Part shown: positions 1-7,959 of the stretch, one piece after another | Position numbering within the stretch: position 1 is the first letter of the stretch | How the letters are laid out: every line of letters begins with the position of its first letter | Origin: Candidatus Hydrogenedentota bacterium | GTDB taxonomy: Bacteria; Hydrogenedentota; Hydrogenedentia; Hydrogenedentales; CAITNO01 | Direction: 5' to 3' | DNA: 21,908 nucleotides | Assembly (NCBI GenBank): GCA_903822375.1 | Contig: CAIJOU010000746.1 | Coordinates: forward strand, 1 to 21,908 | Translations under genes and position numbers: made by a program | The notes under the pieces: model-generated | Seen by the model: only the letters and a program-made list of their open reading frames with translations | What the model was told of the DNA's origin: nothing | The model's database searches: none

Positions 1-1329
1 CACAAACACAAGCAGGCCGCCAAGACCCTGCCCGAACACGGCGAGACCGCCCAGATTCGACGGGTGAAACTGTGCGGTCACCTTCAGTTGCTTGGGCAAC
101 TCCTCCACGGCGCATCCCGTCCAGAAGAGATACCAGCGGTCATTCTTGACCAGCCACACCGCGTTCTCGCCTTTCTTCGCCTCATGGACTTCCACCGTCG
201 CATGCTCGGGAAGTCCAATTTGCTTCTGCTGGAACACCTGCCGCAGGGATTCCCCCACCGGACCGGCCTTGAGCGCCTCTTTTGCCGACAGGTCCAGGTC
301 GGCCAGGCGCGTGGACGGACTCATATACAGCACGACCAACCCCGATATCATGACCAGACCGTACAGGAGCGTGGTGACATTGCGGCGCGCGCCGAAAACG
401 TAATCGGACACAAATCCGGAGCTGATGGCACCCGTCATTTCGAACAGCTTAGACCAGCCAAACACCAATCCCGCGGTAATGAGCGTGTAATCCTTGGCCT
501 CCTGCAGGTACATGATTCCCCAGCCGCTGACGCCGTACCGCGCTATGTAAACGGCCACGCAGGACAGGCCGAGAATCCAGATGTAGGGGTTCTTCAGCAC
601 CTCCAACTGCGCGCGGTTGACATCGTCGTCGTTCCGGGCAGTCTCCACGGTGTGGTCGTTCTTGTAATCGGCCACCGTGGGCAAACCGTAGGTCCGGGGG
701 CGGTCGGCCAGCAGCCTGTAGAGGATGAGCGCGACGACGACGGCGGCGGACCCGGCAATCCAGAACCCCCAGCGCCAGCCAAAATAGGAGATGATGGCCG
801 CGCTGAGCACCATGCTCATGCCCTCACCGGTCGGATGAGCCATGCTCCAGGTGCTGTAACGTCTGCCCCGTTCCCGGTTGCTGAACCACTGTGAAATCGA
901 TGCGCCGCTCGGGGCCGAGCCCATGGCCTGGAACCAGCCGTTGAGCCCCCAGAGCAGCACGAACATCCAGAACGCGTTGGTGAAGCCGAAGGCGATCACG
1001 ATGACCGCCGAAACCAGCAGGCCGGTGGACATGAAGCGGCCGATGTTGCTGCGGTCCACCAGGAAACCGTTGATCAGCTTGGCAAAGGCATAGGTAAGGA
1101 AGAAGGCGGAACCGATGGAGCCCAGTTGATCGGCATTGAGCGCGCCGCTGTCGATGATGGGCTTCTTGGCAACGGAAATCGTGAGACGGCACACGTAGAA
1201 AAAGCTGTATCCGAAAATCAGGCCAAAGAATACGGACCGCCGTTTCCGCTCGTAGAGTTGCCTGACCGCCTCGTTGTCCAGCGAGACCGGCCTGTCGGGG
1301 CCGGTCTTGAAGAAATCCAACAATCTCAT
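1..1329 (-). CDS. MFS permease, organophosphate:phosphate antiporter type (3' truncated)
   Basis: Probable inner-membrane transporter of the GlpT/UhpC/PgtP branch of the major facilitator superfamily, exchanging a phosphorylated small molecule for phosphate. The frame stays open from the ATG at 1329 to the window edge (443 codons), so the C-terminus is missing. The N-terminal half shows 'YSFFYVCRLTISVAKKP', 'NGWFQAMGSAPSG' and 'RERGRRYSTWSMAHPTGEG', which match the family pattern of a WFQ segment, an RERG motif and an H-x-x-G-x-G segment (HNVGG in classical members). About nine transmembrane helices precede a long hydrophilic stretch at residues ~337-423, and another helix begins at the window end. 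That stretch is unusually long (see findings). The mRNA carries GGGAAAGGG just before the start. It lies 125 bp downstream of the acyltransferase gene on the same strand. Family placement is fairly secure; the substrate is unknown. Confidence 0.8.
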   Translation of the reverse strand, partial: MRLLDFFKTGPDRPVSLDNEAVRQLYERKRRSVFFGLIFGYSFFYVCRLTISVAKKPIIDSGALNADQLGSIGSAFFLTYAFAKLINGFLVDRSNIGRFMSTGLLVSAVIVIAFGFTNAFWMFVLLWGLNGWFQAMGSAPSGASISQWFSNRERGRRYSTWSMAHPTGEGMSMVLSAAIISYFGWRWGFWIAGSAAVVVALILYRLLADRPRTYGLPTVADYKNDHTVETARNDDDVNRAQLEVLKNPYIWILGLSCVAVYIARYGVSGWGIMYLQEAKDYTLITAGLVFGWSKLFEMTGAISSGFVSDYVFGARRNVTTLLYGLVMISGLVVLYMSPSTRLADLDLSAKEALKAGPVGESLRQVFQQKQIGLPEHATVEVHEAKKGENAVWLVKNDRWYLFWTGCAVEELPKQLKVTAQFHPSNLGGLAVFGQGLGGLLVFV

Positions 1330-1353
1330 CCCAATCCCTTTCCCGCCATGTCA

Positions 1354-1372
1354 GCGGCACATTAACTGCCGC
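1354..1372. promoter_or_regulatory. Operator-like inverted repeat upstream of the MFS permease
   Basis: Perfect 6-bp arms GCGGCA and TGCCGC separated by 7 nt (CATTAAC), about 25 nt upstream of the permease start codon. It could be a repressor site or a small leader hairpin. No regulator gene is adjacent, and short GC-rich palindromes occur by chance in such DNA, so the call is tentative. Confidence 0.25.
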
Positions 1373-1454
1373 AATTCTCCTGCACGCTCAAGCCTAGCAG
1401 TTGCCCCCGGTCGAATCAAGACGCCCGGCTAACCGTGTCGGAAAGCACGGACAG

Positions 1455-2720
1455 CTACGAGCGAAAAGGCAACCGACGGGGTGCCGTGTCCTGGGGAACA
1501 AGGCGCAACAGCGGCCCGACAACACGGTTAATCATGGGGCTGGAATGCTTGAGCCAGATTTCCGTCTTCGTTGGCAGGGCACCAAGCCGCGCCTTTGGCT
1601 CGAGGGCGGTCCGGCCAAAATGAATCTCACGGCAACCGAGGGACAAGCCGTCCGTGATGACTTGGTGAAGCAAACGCAGGTAGACAGGTGCCTGTTTGTT
1701 CGCCTCATAGTCAAAACCCACCACATGGGCGACGGCGGTGTCGCCATCCTTGAGTACCATGGAAAAACCCACGAGACCGCAACCCTTGCGAATCACGGAG
1801 CACCGAAAACGGGTTGGCCCCATCATCTCCGCCAGGGCAGACAGATAGCCGGGGCTGAACAGTCCGAATCTGACCTGGGCACGGCGCTCGACCTGGGCAT
1901 AGAGGTCGTGGAGCGGCTTCTCCTCCGGCCCCAGTTCATGCAACCCCTCCACTACAGCCCCAAAGCGTTCGATGGCATCGCAGGTTTTCCGCGCAGCCTT
2001 GCGGTACTTGGCGTTCAGACTCTCAAGATAATCCGCGTGCGAGTGCCATGATGGGGGAATGCGCAGGTCCATACTCGGTTCAATTTGAAAACGGGCAAAC
2101 CGTTGGTTGAGCAGAGGAGGCGCATGGTGCGTGCAATCCCCCAGAATGTCTTTTATGACGATGAAGGAGGTCTGCCTGTCTGCCTGTTGGATGTGACCAA
2201 GCGCATCAAGCGCGACCGACCAGAGAAACTCCGGGTCTTCACCCTTCGCAAAGGCGATACCGTGCAATCCACAGGAGAAAGGGTTGCCGCAGAATAGAAT
2301 GTTCCGGCCCGCCGCGGCCAGACCCTTGTTCCGCAACCAGGTCAAGCCGCTGTCAAACAGGCGACCAAACGGCCGTTGCGCCGCATTAAACTCGGTGCGG
2401 TCCCGAACGGCAAGCAATTGGTTGTCCACATGGATTATATGGGCCGCAACCGCCACCAGGGGCGCCTGGTTGCGCATAATCACGGCATAGCGGGCCGGAA
2501 CGCCGGCCGGCCCATGGTCCTCCAACACGCGAAGGTAGTCACGAGTCAAGAAAAGAGACCTGCCTTCAACCAGCGCATCCCAAACGGCCGGAACCTTTGA
2601 GATGCTGTCATAAATCATGGTTTCATGGGGTGGTTTTGACACGGAGTCCGGCCGGCATGCGCCCAAGCGGGCGGCGCCTCCGTCCATACGCTCCTGCACA
2701 CCCTGTTCAATAACGTCCAT
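1455..2720 (-). CDS. FemAB/BioF2-like (GNAT-fold) N-acyltransferase
   Basis: Predicted soluble 421-residue acyltransferase. The C-terminal half carries features of the FemAB-like/Acetyltransf_6 group: 'NAKYRKAARK', 'RFGLFSPGYLSALAEMM', 'GLVGFSMVLKDGDTA', 'GFDYEANKQAPVYLRLLHQ' and 'IHFGRTALEPKARLGALP'. These outline the substrate-binding and acyl-CoA or aminoacyl-tRNA-binding strands of a tandem GNAT fold. I see no signal peptide or membrane helix. I chose the ATG at 2720 because the mRNA has AGGGG 7 nt upstream; the frame is open to 2825 but that extension (rich in L, H and C) looks non-coding. Known relatives transfer acyl or aminoacyl groups in cell-envelope, peptidoglycan or polysaccharide synthesis; the actual substrate cannot be inferred. 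The permease follows 125 bp downstream on the same strand and a Tat oxidoreductase diverges from it. Confidence 0.65.
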   Translation of the reverse strand: MDVIEQGVQERMDGGAARLGACRPDSVSKPPHETMIYDSISKVPAVWDALVEGRSLFLTRDYLRVLEDHGPAGVPARYAVIMRNQAPLVAVAAHIIHVDNQLLAVRDRTEFNAAQRPFGRLFDSGLTWLRNKGLAAAGRNILFCGNPFSCGLHGIAFAKGEDPEFLWSVALDALGHIQQADRQTSFIVIKDILGDCTHHAPPLLNQRFARFQIEPSMDLRIPPSWHSHADYLESLNAKYRKAARKTCDAIERFGAVVEGLHELGPEEKPLHDLYAQVERRAQVRFGLFSPGYLSALAEMMGPTRFRCSVIRKGCGLVGFSMVLKDGDTAVAHVVGFDYEANKQAPVYLRLLHQVITDGLSLGCREIHFGRTALEPKARLGALPTKTEIWLKHSSPMINRVVGPLLRLVPQDTAPRRLPFRS

Positions 2721-2889
2721 GCACAACCCCTGTTTTTGACATTTCGCATGAGCATAGCACAAGGACGATTCCATCCTGACTGTATGCGGGTGATGACGGG
2801 CCACCGTCTGAAGTAGTAGAATCAACGGGCAAGAACCGGTTTCGCCGAAAAAACATGAATGCGGGAACCATCAAGAGGAGTTGCAGAAC

Positions 2890-4164
2890 ATGGACATGCA
2901 CGGGGCGCACTCGCTTGGACAAACTTCACAGGAATCCATGACCCGTAGACGTTTCATGGGCGGCATGGTCTCCGCCACCGCATCGGCCCCGCTGCTTGCC
3001 TCGGCGACAGCCATGGCGGCCGACCGGCAGGAGACCGGTCAAAAGCAGCCGGAACGCAGGGTCAAGCTGGGGGTTATCGGGTGCGGAGGTCGGGGGGCCT
3101 GGCTTACCGGGCTGTTCAAGCAACACGGCGGTTACGAGGTGCATGCCCTGGCCGACTACTTCCAGGATGCCGTGGACGCGTGCGGAGATGCCGTCGGGGT
3201 GGACAAAGCGCGCCGATTCACCGGCCTGTCCGGCTACAAGAAACTTCTGGATAGCGGAATTGAGGCTGTGGCCATCGAAGACGTCTGCTATTTCTATCCC
3301 GAACAGGCAAAGGCCGCCGTGGAAGCGGGATGCCATGTCTACATGGCGAAGCCGGTCGCCATAGACGTGCCGGGCTGCATGTCCATCCTGGCCTCGGGCA
3401 AACTGGCCACGGAAAAGGAACGCTGCTTCCATATCGATTACCAGATGCCCACCGACCCCGTGAACATGGAGGTGGCCAAACGCATCTGGGATGGCGGGTT
3501 GGGCACGCAATTCGCCGTCACAACGCTTGGCGGCGGCGGCGCGAAAACCATGCGCGCGGACCCGCCCAGAGAAAAGACCATTGAAAGCCGTTTGCGCGGG
3601 CTGATTTGGAACAACGACATCCCGCTGGGCGGCGATCTGATTGTCAACTATGACATCCACGCCATTGACGCCGCCATCTGGATTATCCGTCAGCGCCCCG
3701 TCAGCGCCGTTGGATGCACACGAATCCGGAGGCCCAACCCCCAGAGCGATTTCCGCGACCTCTACTTTGTGACCTATGAATGCGCCGACGGGCTTCTCTG
3801 GAACCATCAGACCCTGGAAATCCCCGACCACGGACGGAGTCTGGTATGCAATATTCACGGCCAGCTTGGCAGCGCCCAAGTCAGCTATTGGGGTAAATCA
3901 TTTCTGCAGGGGGGGCCAAATCCGTTCGACGGCGGGGAGGTCGTAAGTCTCTACGATCAGGGAGCCATGCGCAACATCGACGCGTTTCACCGTTCCATTG
4001 TTGAGGGCAGGTTCGACAATTCCACCGTACAGCGCGCCGTGGACGGAACACTCACGGCGATCTTGGGCCGGGAGGCCGCCGCCCGCGGAACCCGGCTGAC
4101 GATGGAAGAAGTCATCGGCGAGAATGTGAAGCTGGAACCTGACTTGACCGGTTTAAAGGGCTGA
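2890..4164 (+). CDS. Tat-exported Gfo/Idh/MocA-family oxidoreductase
   Basis: NAD(P)-dependent oxidoreductase, probably acting on sugars or sugar derivatives outside the cytoplasm. The start at 2890 is set by AAGAGGAG at 2873-2880, 9 nt upstream; a TTG at 2881 directly abuts that site and is less likely. Residues 18-24 'TRRRFMG' form a twin-arginine motif, followed by an alanine-rich hydrophobic stretch and a plausible cleavage site after AMA (~43). The Rossmann fold starts with 'VKLGVIGCGGRGAW' (GxGGxG ~64-69). The usual E-K-P motif appears as 'YMAKPVAID' with Lys154. 'YDIHAIDAAIW' (His257, Asp260) matches the second catalytic motif. Length (424 aa) is normal for planctomycete-type exported members. 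It stands alone on its strand and converges with the diguanylate cyclase gene. Substrate unknown. Confidence 0.88.
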   Translation: MDMHGAHSLGQTSQESMTRRRFMGGMVSATASAPLLASATAMAADRQETGQKQPERRVKLGVIGCGGRGAWLTGLFKQHGGYEVHALADYFQDAVDACGDAVGVDKARRFTGLSGYKKLLDSGIEAVAIEDVCYFYPEQAKAAVEAGCHVYMAKPVAIDVPGCMSILASGKLATEKERCFHIDYQMPTDPVNMEVAKRIWDGGLGTQFAVTTLGGGGAKTMRADPPREKTIESRLRGLIWNNDIPLGGDLIVNYDIHAIDAAIWIIRQRPVSAVGCTRIRRPNPQSDFRDLYFVTYECADGLLWNHQTLEIPDHGRSLVCNIHGQLGSAQVSYWGKSFLQGGPNPFDGGEVVSLYDQGAMRNIDAFHRSIVEGRFDNSTVQRAVDGTLTAILGREAAARGTRLTMEEVIGENVKLEPDLTGLKG

Positions 4165-4253
4165 ACCGGTCCAAAACCCGGCTTCAGAGACAAACTTGGA
4201 AGCGCGCGTTGTTCAATGCGGGCGTGCATTTCCTTCCCCCCTGCCGCTGCCCC

Positions 4254-5141
4254 TCACCACCCGCTGCTCTTCCGCCCCCGTCCTTCCGGTTCCCAATCGT
4301 CCGGCACAGGCCATTCTTTGTGAACAACCTGCCGTTTGCCGGACCGCTTTGCCTGATACATGAGTTCATCCGCAGCGCCCAACGCCACATCCACCGATGC
4401 CGGCGGGACGGGAAAAGTCGCCACGCCCACACTGAAAGACACTTGCCAGTTGCTGCGGTTGGCCTCCTGTTCCAGTCTTTCAGAGGCCTTGGCCATGAAT
4501 GACTTCGCCTCAGCGGAGTCGGTGTCGGGCAGCAGCACGCAGAATTCATCGCCGCCCAACCGCGCAACCAAATCATAGGGGCGCGTGCATTTGAGCAGCG
4601 TGTTCGCCACCGCGCAAAGAATCTTGTCCCCCCCGCTGTGGCCCTGGGTGTCATTTACCCTCTTGAAATCATCCAAGTCGATATAGACCACCGTCATGGG
4701 TTGCGTCTTGCGTTTCGACAGGGCAATGAACCGCTCCGCCTCGGCGCTGAACGCCCGTCCGTTGAGTATTCCCGTGAGGGGGTCCAACCGGGCAAAGCGC
4801 CGCTCCCGCTCCAAATGCGCGCGAAGATTCGACGCCAGATAGGCCACCGGGAAGAAAAGCCACAGGCGCATGGCCGCATTCCAACCGGACACCCAAAGAC
4901 CAGCGTTGGCATGCCCCAACTGTATGTCCACCAAAAGGGACATGATGCTGGTCAGCACTGAAACGACCACACCCGGCCACAAACCGCAATACCACGCCGC
5001 ACCAAACACCGGAATAAGATAGAGAATGGAAACTTGCAGACCATAGCCGGTCCAATAATCCAGCAACCCCACAAGCGGCACGCCGAGACAGGCAAGCACG
5101 GTCGCCTCAATGTAGAATCTTCTCGCGTCTATTTTTGTCAT
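4254..5141 (-). CDS. Membrane-bound diguanylate cyclase (GGDEF)
   Basis: Makes cyclic di-GMP from two GTP. The 295-residue protein has an N-terminal membrane region with about four helices (residues ~12-28, 37-54, 57-75, 88-105), then a short charged linker 'LRAHLERERRFARLDPLTGILNGR' (~107-129) leading into the GGDEF domain. The domain has the metal/GTP segment 'YIDLDDFKRVNDTQGH' (~153-168), an intact GGDEF at 196-200 and a C-terminal 'ADELMYQAKRSGKRQV'. An inhibitory-site motif RPYD (187-190) sits exactly five residues before GGDEF, so product inhibition is expected. The ATG at 5141 has AAAGG upstream; a GTG at 5162 has no ribosome site. No periplasmic sensor domain is visible, so the membrane part is the likely input module. 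The gap of 107 bp to the upstream fusion gene suggests separate or weak co-transcription. Confidence 0.93.
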   Translation of the reverse strand: MTKIDARRFYIEATVLACLGVPLVGLLDYWTGYGLQVSILYLIPVFGAAWYCGLWPGVVVSVLTSIMSLLVDIQLGHANAGLWVSGWNAAMRLWLFFPVAYLASNLRAHLERERRFARLDPLTGILNGRAFSAEAERFIALSKRKTQPMTVVYIDLDDFKRVNDTQGHSGGDKILCAVANTLLKCTRPYDLVARLGGDEFCVLLPDTDSAEAKSFMAKASERLEQEANRSNWQVSFSVGVATFPVPPASVDVALGAADELMYQAKRSGKRQVVHKEWPVPDDWEPEGRGRKSSGW

Positions 5142-5248
5142 TAACCGACCTTTGAATGCCACTGTGCAGCCAGTTCTGCCTGCGACACGGCAACTTCAGT
5201 ATATCAAAACACTTGAGACAACCGCTACCGTTTCTGTCTTCCCTGCTC

Positions 5249-7957
5249 CTATTTTTCCGGGGCCGTGATCCCCCGCAATTCCGTGGCGTCCGGCAGGACC
5301 CCAAGCACCGCGTTGACCACCGCCTCCGCCTTGTCCCTTTCCCGCCATTTCATGAACGTCTCCGCCTGTGCTGTTGCAATTTGGAGCAGGTAATATCGGG
5401 CATTGGGATTGACCGGGTCGATGCTCAGAGACTTAATGAACCCGTCCAGCGCCTCGGTCCCCATCACCAGCCCGCCGTAGTAGCCGCGCGTGGCAATAAT
5501 GTCGCTCACCCGCGACTGGTGCCTCCGCTCTACGGCCGCCCGCTCCTCCGCGTTTATTGAGGCCGGGTCCATAATCGCCATCGGCGAGGCGAGTTGCGAC
5601 CTGAGCAGGTCCAGGCTCTCGGGCACCCTGCGGGCATAGACCAGCTTTGGCGCGGTGTACTCGGCCCAGGGCAGGTCATCGGTCATTTCCGTACCGCCTT
5701 CCGCAAACTTGGTGAGCGCGGGTTTGTCCATGACAAAGCAGCCCATCAATTCGGTTGCATCCGGAAGCCCCACCGCCGACAGCGCCTGCGCCAGTTCGGG
5801 CACGGCCAACCGCCGGCGCGCCGCGTCATAGTCGAGTTTCAAGGGCTGATTTGACCCAATCAGGAAGAGGTCGGCATTGACGAAAAATGCGCAGTACTCG
5901 GGAAACACGCCGGTGAAGGTGCGCACCAGTGAGCGCACCACTTCGGGACTCGACCCGTGCATGGGCACCCATTGCGAGACCATGCCGCCGGGATTCAGCC
6001 GGGACAGGCAGAGTTCGTAGTATTGGCGGGTGTAGAAGGCTGAAACACCCGCCACGGCCATCGGCATGGGTTCAAAGGTAATGAAATCATAACGGTTCTT
6101 CGTGCGCAACAGATGGTTGCGCCCGTCGTCGATGATGAAGTGAACGTTCTTGCGCTCCGTCACACCAAGGTTGTCGTGCTTGAACCAGGGGGCGGCAGTG
6201 AGCACGTCCGGCGATATTTCCACCGCATCGATCCGGTCGAAGTCGGACAATGCAAGCGTTCCGCAGGTGATGCCCGAACCAAAACACATGAAGAGGACTT
6301 CGCGGGGATTGCGGTCAAACAGCAGCGGCAACGCGCCTTCCAGACGGTTCATTTTGACACCGCGTTCAATGGAGGTGGTCGCCTGCACGCGGTTGATCCA
6401 GAGCACCCGGTTCGTGCCGTCTTTTTCGCCCTTCGGCTGCGACACCGCCACGGTGCCCTCGATACCCTCGCGGTAATATAGTACCTCGTGGTCCGCCGGC
6501 ATGTAAGACGCATTTATCGTGCGGGAAATGTCCTGGGGCAGCCATATCCACACCGCGCCGAGCCCGCAGACCAGCACGAGCACGGCCGCGCTCTTCACCC
6601 GCATCGACGTGACGGGACAGCGCAGCAGCAGCGGCAGTCCCGCGAGCGCGGGCAGCAGGGCCAGGAACTCCATGCTGCGCTGCGCGCCCAGCACGGGCAA
6701 AAGCACGAAACCGCCCGCGGCCGCGCCCAGCACGCCGCCCAGCGTGTTGGCGGCGTAGAGCCCGCCCACATCGCGGCCCACACGTCCGGCGGTCTGCGCC
6801 ACGGCGCGGACCAGCACGGGGAACAGCGCGCCGGAAAGGAAGGTGGCCGGGAACATGGTGAAGAAGGCGAGAATGAACTTGACCCGCACCTCGGCGTCCC
6901 AGTCATGGCCGGCGCTCTCCTGCATTTTCAGGAACTGGCCCGGCAACTGGGCAAACCACGGCACGGTCAGCAGGTAGGCCAGGGCCAGTGCGCCCAGAAG
7001 CATACCGGCCGCGCCCGCCGCGTTGCGGATGCGCGTCACCACGGCCGAGCCGGCCAGCCCACCCAGCGCCAGCCCGCAAAGCAGCGTCGTCAGCATGGTT
7101 GTGTACGCGTAGGTGGTGCCCAGAAAGACCATCGCCAGCAGGCGTGTCCACAGCACTTCCAGCGCGAGCGCCGTAAAGCCTGTCACGGCGAAAGCGGCCA
7201 TCAGCCAACCGGAAGGCAATGTGGGACAGCCGCCCTCGGCTGTCAGCATGTGAGCGGGGTCCGATGGTTGACAGGCGGGGGCGCCTGTCCCACACTCCCT
7301 CGCAGGCCGCACGCGGGACAGCAGTGCCGCGGCCACGCCGATGGCCAGGTTCAGCCCTGCCGCGATCAGAGTTGTCCGTGCATAGCCAAAACGCTGCAGC
7401 AGCAGAAAGCCCGCCAGGTAACAGCCCATCATCGCGCCAAGGGTGTTCAACGTGTAGAGTGCGCCGATGCGCCGCCCGTTTAACGCCGGATCATCCGCCA
7501 CAAAGCGGGACAGCAGCGGCAGGGTCGCGCCCATCAACGTCACGGGCACGATCAGCAGCACAAAGGCAGCCGCGCCCCGCAACAGCACGCCGGAAAACCA
7601 TGAAAACTCGAAAGCGCGCAATGCGGCGACCACGACGCTCTCGGCCGGACCCATCAATCCGAGAAAGGCCACCGCCCACAGGCCAATCAATGTCTCAAAA
7701 AGTGCGTAGACCAGAAGGGGCCGCCGCACGCGGTCGGCCAGACGGCCGCCCCACAGGCTGCCCATTCCAAGGCCCAGAAAGAAGATGGACAGCACCAGGC
7801 TGACGGCATAGGCGCGCGCGCCGAGGAGCAGGGCGAGTTCGCGTGTCCACGCCACCTGGTACACGAGACCGCAGGCTCCGGACGTGAAGAAAAAAGCCAG
7901 CACCGCGCCGAACATGAGTCCGTGACGGAGGGCGGCAGTGCTGGGACGGTTCAGCAT
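5249..7957 (-). CDS. Fused MFS-like membrane / spermidine synthase-like protein
   Basis: A 902-residue protein of the 'fused MFS/spermidine synthase' family. Roughly 13 hydrophobic segments (residues ~10-505) include an MFS motif A-like 'GSLWGGRLADRVRRP'. A Rossmann methyltransferase-like domain follows (~550-720) with 'VLFMCFGSGITCGTL', 'IDAVEISPDVL', 'FIIDDGRNHL' and 'YDFITFEPMPMAV'. The last has Glu where classical spermidine synthases have a catalytic Asp, so true aminopropyl transfer is doubtful. The C-terminal ~110 residues resemble a short TPR-like helical tail. Residues ~221-247, in the loop between helices 6 and 7, are encoded by an inserted 75-bp palindromic element. The ATG lies 2 nt after the LOG gene's stop codon, so translational coupling is likely; a GTG 12 nt upstream is an alternative start. 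Biological role unknown. Confidence 0.85.
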   Translation of the reverse strand: MLNRPSTAALRHGLMFGAVLAFFFTSGACGLVYQVAWTRELALLLGARAYAVSLVLSIFFLGLGMGSLWGGRLADRVRRPLLVYALFETLIGLWAVAFLGLMGPAESVVVAALRAFEFSWFSGVLLRGAAAFVLLIVPVTLMGATLPLLSRFVADDPALNGRRIGALYTLNTLGAMMGCYLAGFLLLQRFGYARTTLIAAGLNLAIGVAAALLSRVRPARECGTGAPACQPSDPAHMLTAEGGCPTLPSGWLMAAFAVTGFTALALEVLWTRLLAMVFLGTTYAYTTMLTTLLCGLALGGLAGSAVVTRIRNAAGAAGMLLGALALAYLLTVPWFAQLPGQFLKMQESAGHDWDAEVRVKFILAFFTMFPATFLSGALFPVLVRAVAQTAGRVGRDVGGLYAANTLGGVLGAAAGGFVLLPVLGAQRSMEFLALLPALAGLPLLLRCPVTSMRVKSAAVLVLVCGLGAVWIWLPQDISRTINASYMPADHEVLYYREGIEGTVAVSQPKGEKDGTNRVLWINRVQATTSIERGVKMNRLEGALPLLFDRNPREVLFMCFGSGITCGTLALSDFDRIDAVEISPDVLTAAPWFKHDNLGVTERKNVHFIIDDGRNHLLRTKNRYDFITFEPMPMAVAGVSAFYTRQYYELCLSRLNPGGMVSQWVPMHGSSPEVVRSLVRTFTGVFPEYCAFFVNADLFLIGSNQPLKLDYDAARRRLAVPELAQALSAVGLPDATELMGCFVMDKPALTKFAEGGTEMTDDLPWAEYTAPKLVYARRVPESLDLLRSQLASPMAIMDPASINAEERAAVERRHQSRVSDIIATRGYYGGLVMGTEALDGFIKSLSIDPVNPNARYYLLQIATAQAETFMKWRERDKAEAVVNAVLGVLPDATELRGITAPEK
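7220..7294. repeat. 75-bp two-hairpin palindromic repeat inside a CDS
   Basis: Terminal inverted repeat TGTGGGACAG (7220-7229) and CTGTCCCACA (7285-7294). Inside are two separate 8-bp hairpins with 4-nt loops: GACAGCCG/CGGCTGTC at 7225-7244 and GACAGGCG/CGCCTGTC at 7270-7289. The layout is that of a REP/BIME or small MITE. Its 75 bp equal exactly 25 codons, and it adds a Gly/Ala/Cys/Pro-rich segment ('CGTGAPACQPSDPAHML') to the membrane fusion protein without breaking its frame. Confidence 0.8.
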
Positions 7958-7959
7958 GT

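Noticed and set aside
4146..4171. Perfect 8-bp hairpin GACCGGTT/AACCGGTC around the stop codon of the Tat oxidoreductase as a terminator
   Set aside because: It overlaps the last codons and is followed by CAAAACCC rather than a T-run, so an intrinsic terminator is not supported.
6488..7483. A 331-codon plus-strand open frame within the MFS-spermidine synthase gene
   Set aside because: Mirror frame rich in Q, H and G with no domain; the minus-strand protein has clear membrane and methyltransferase-like motifs.
5249..7957. Annotation as a true polyamine-producing spermidine synthase (SpeE)
   Set aside because: The catalytic Asp position reads Glu in 'ITFEPMP' and the protein is a large membrane fusion, so aminopropyltransferase activity is not supported.
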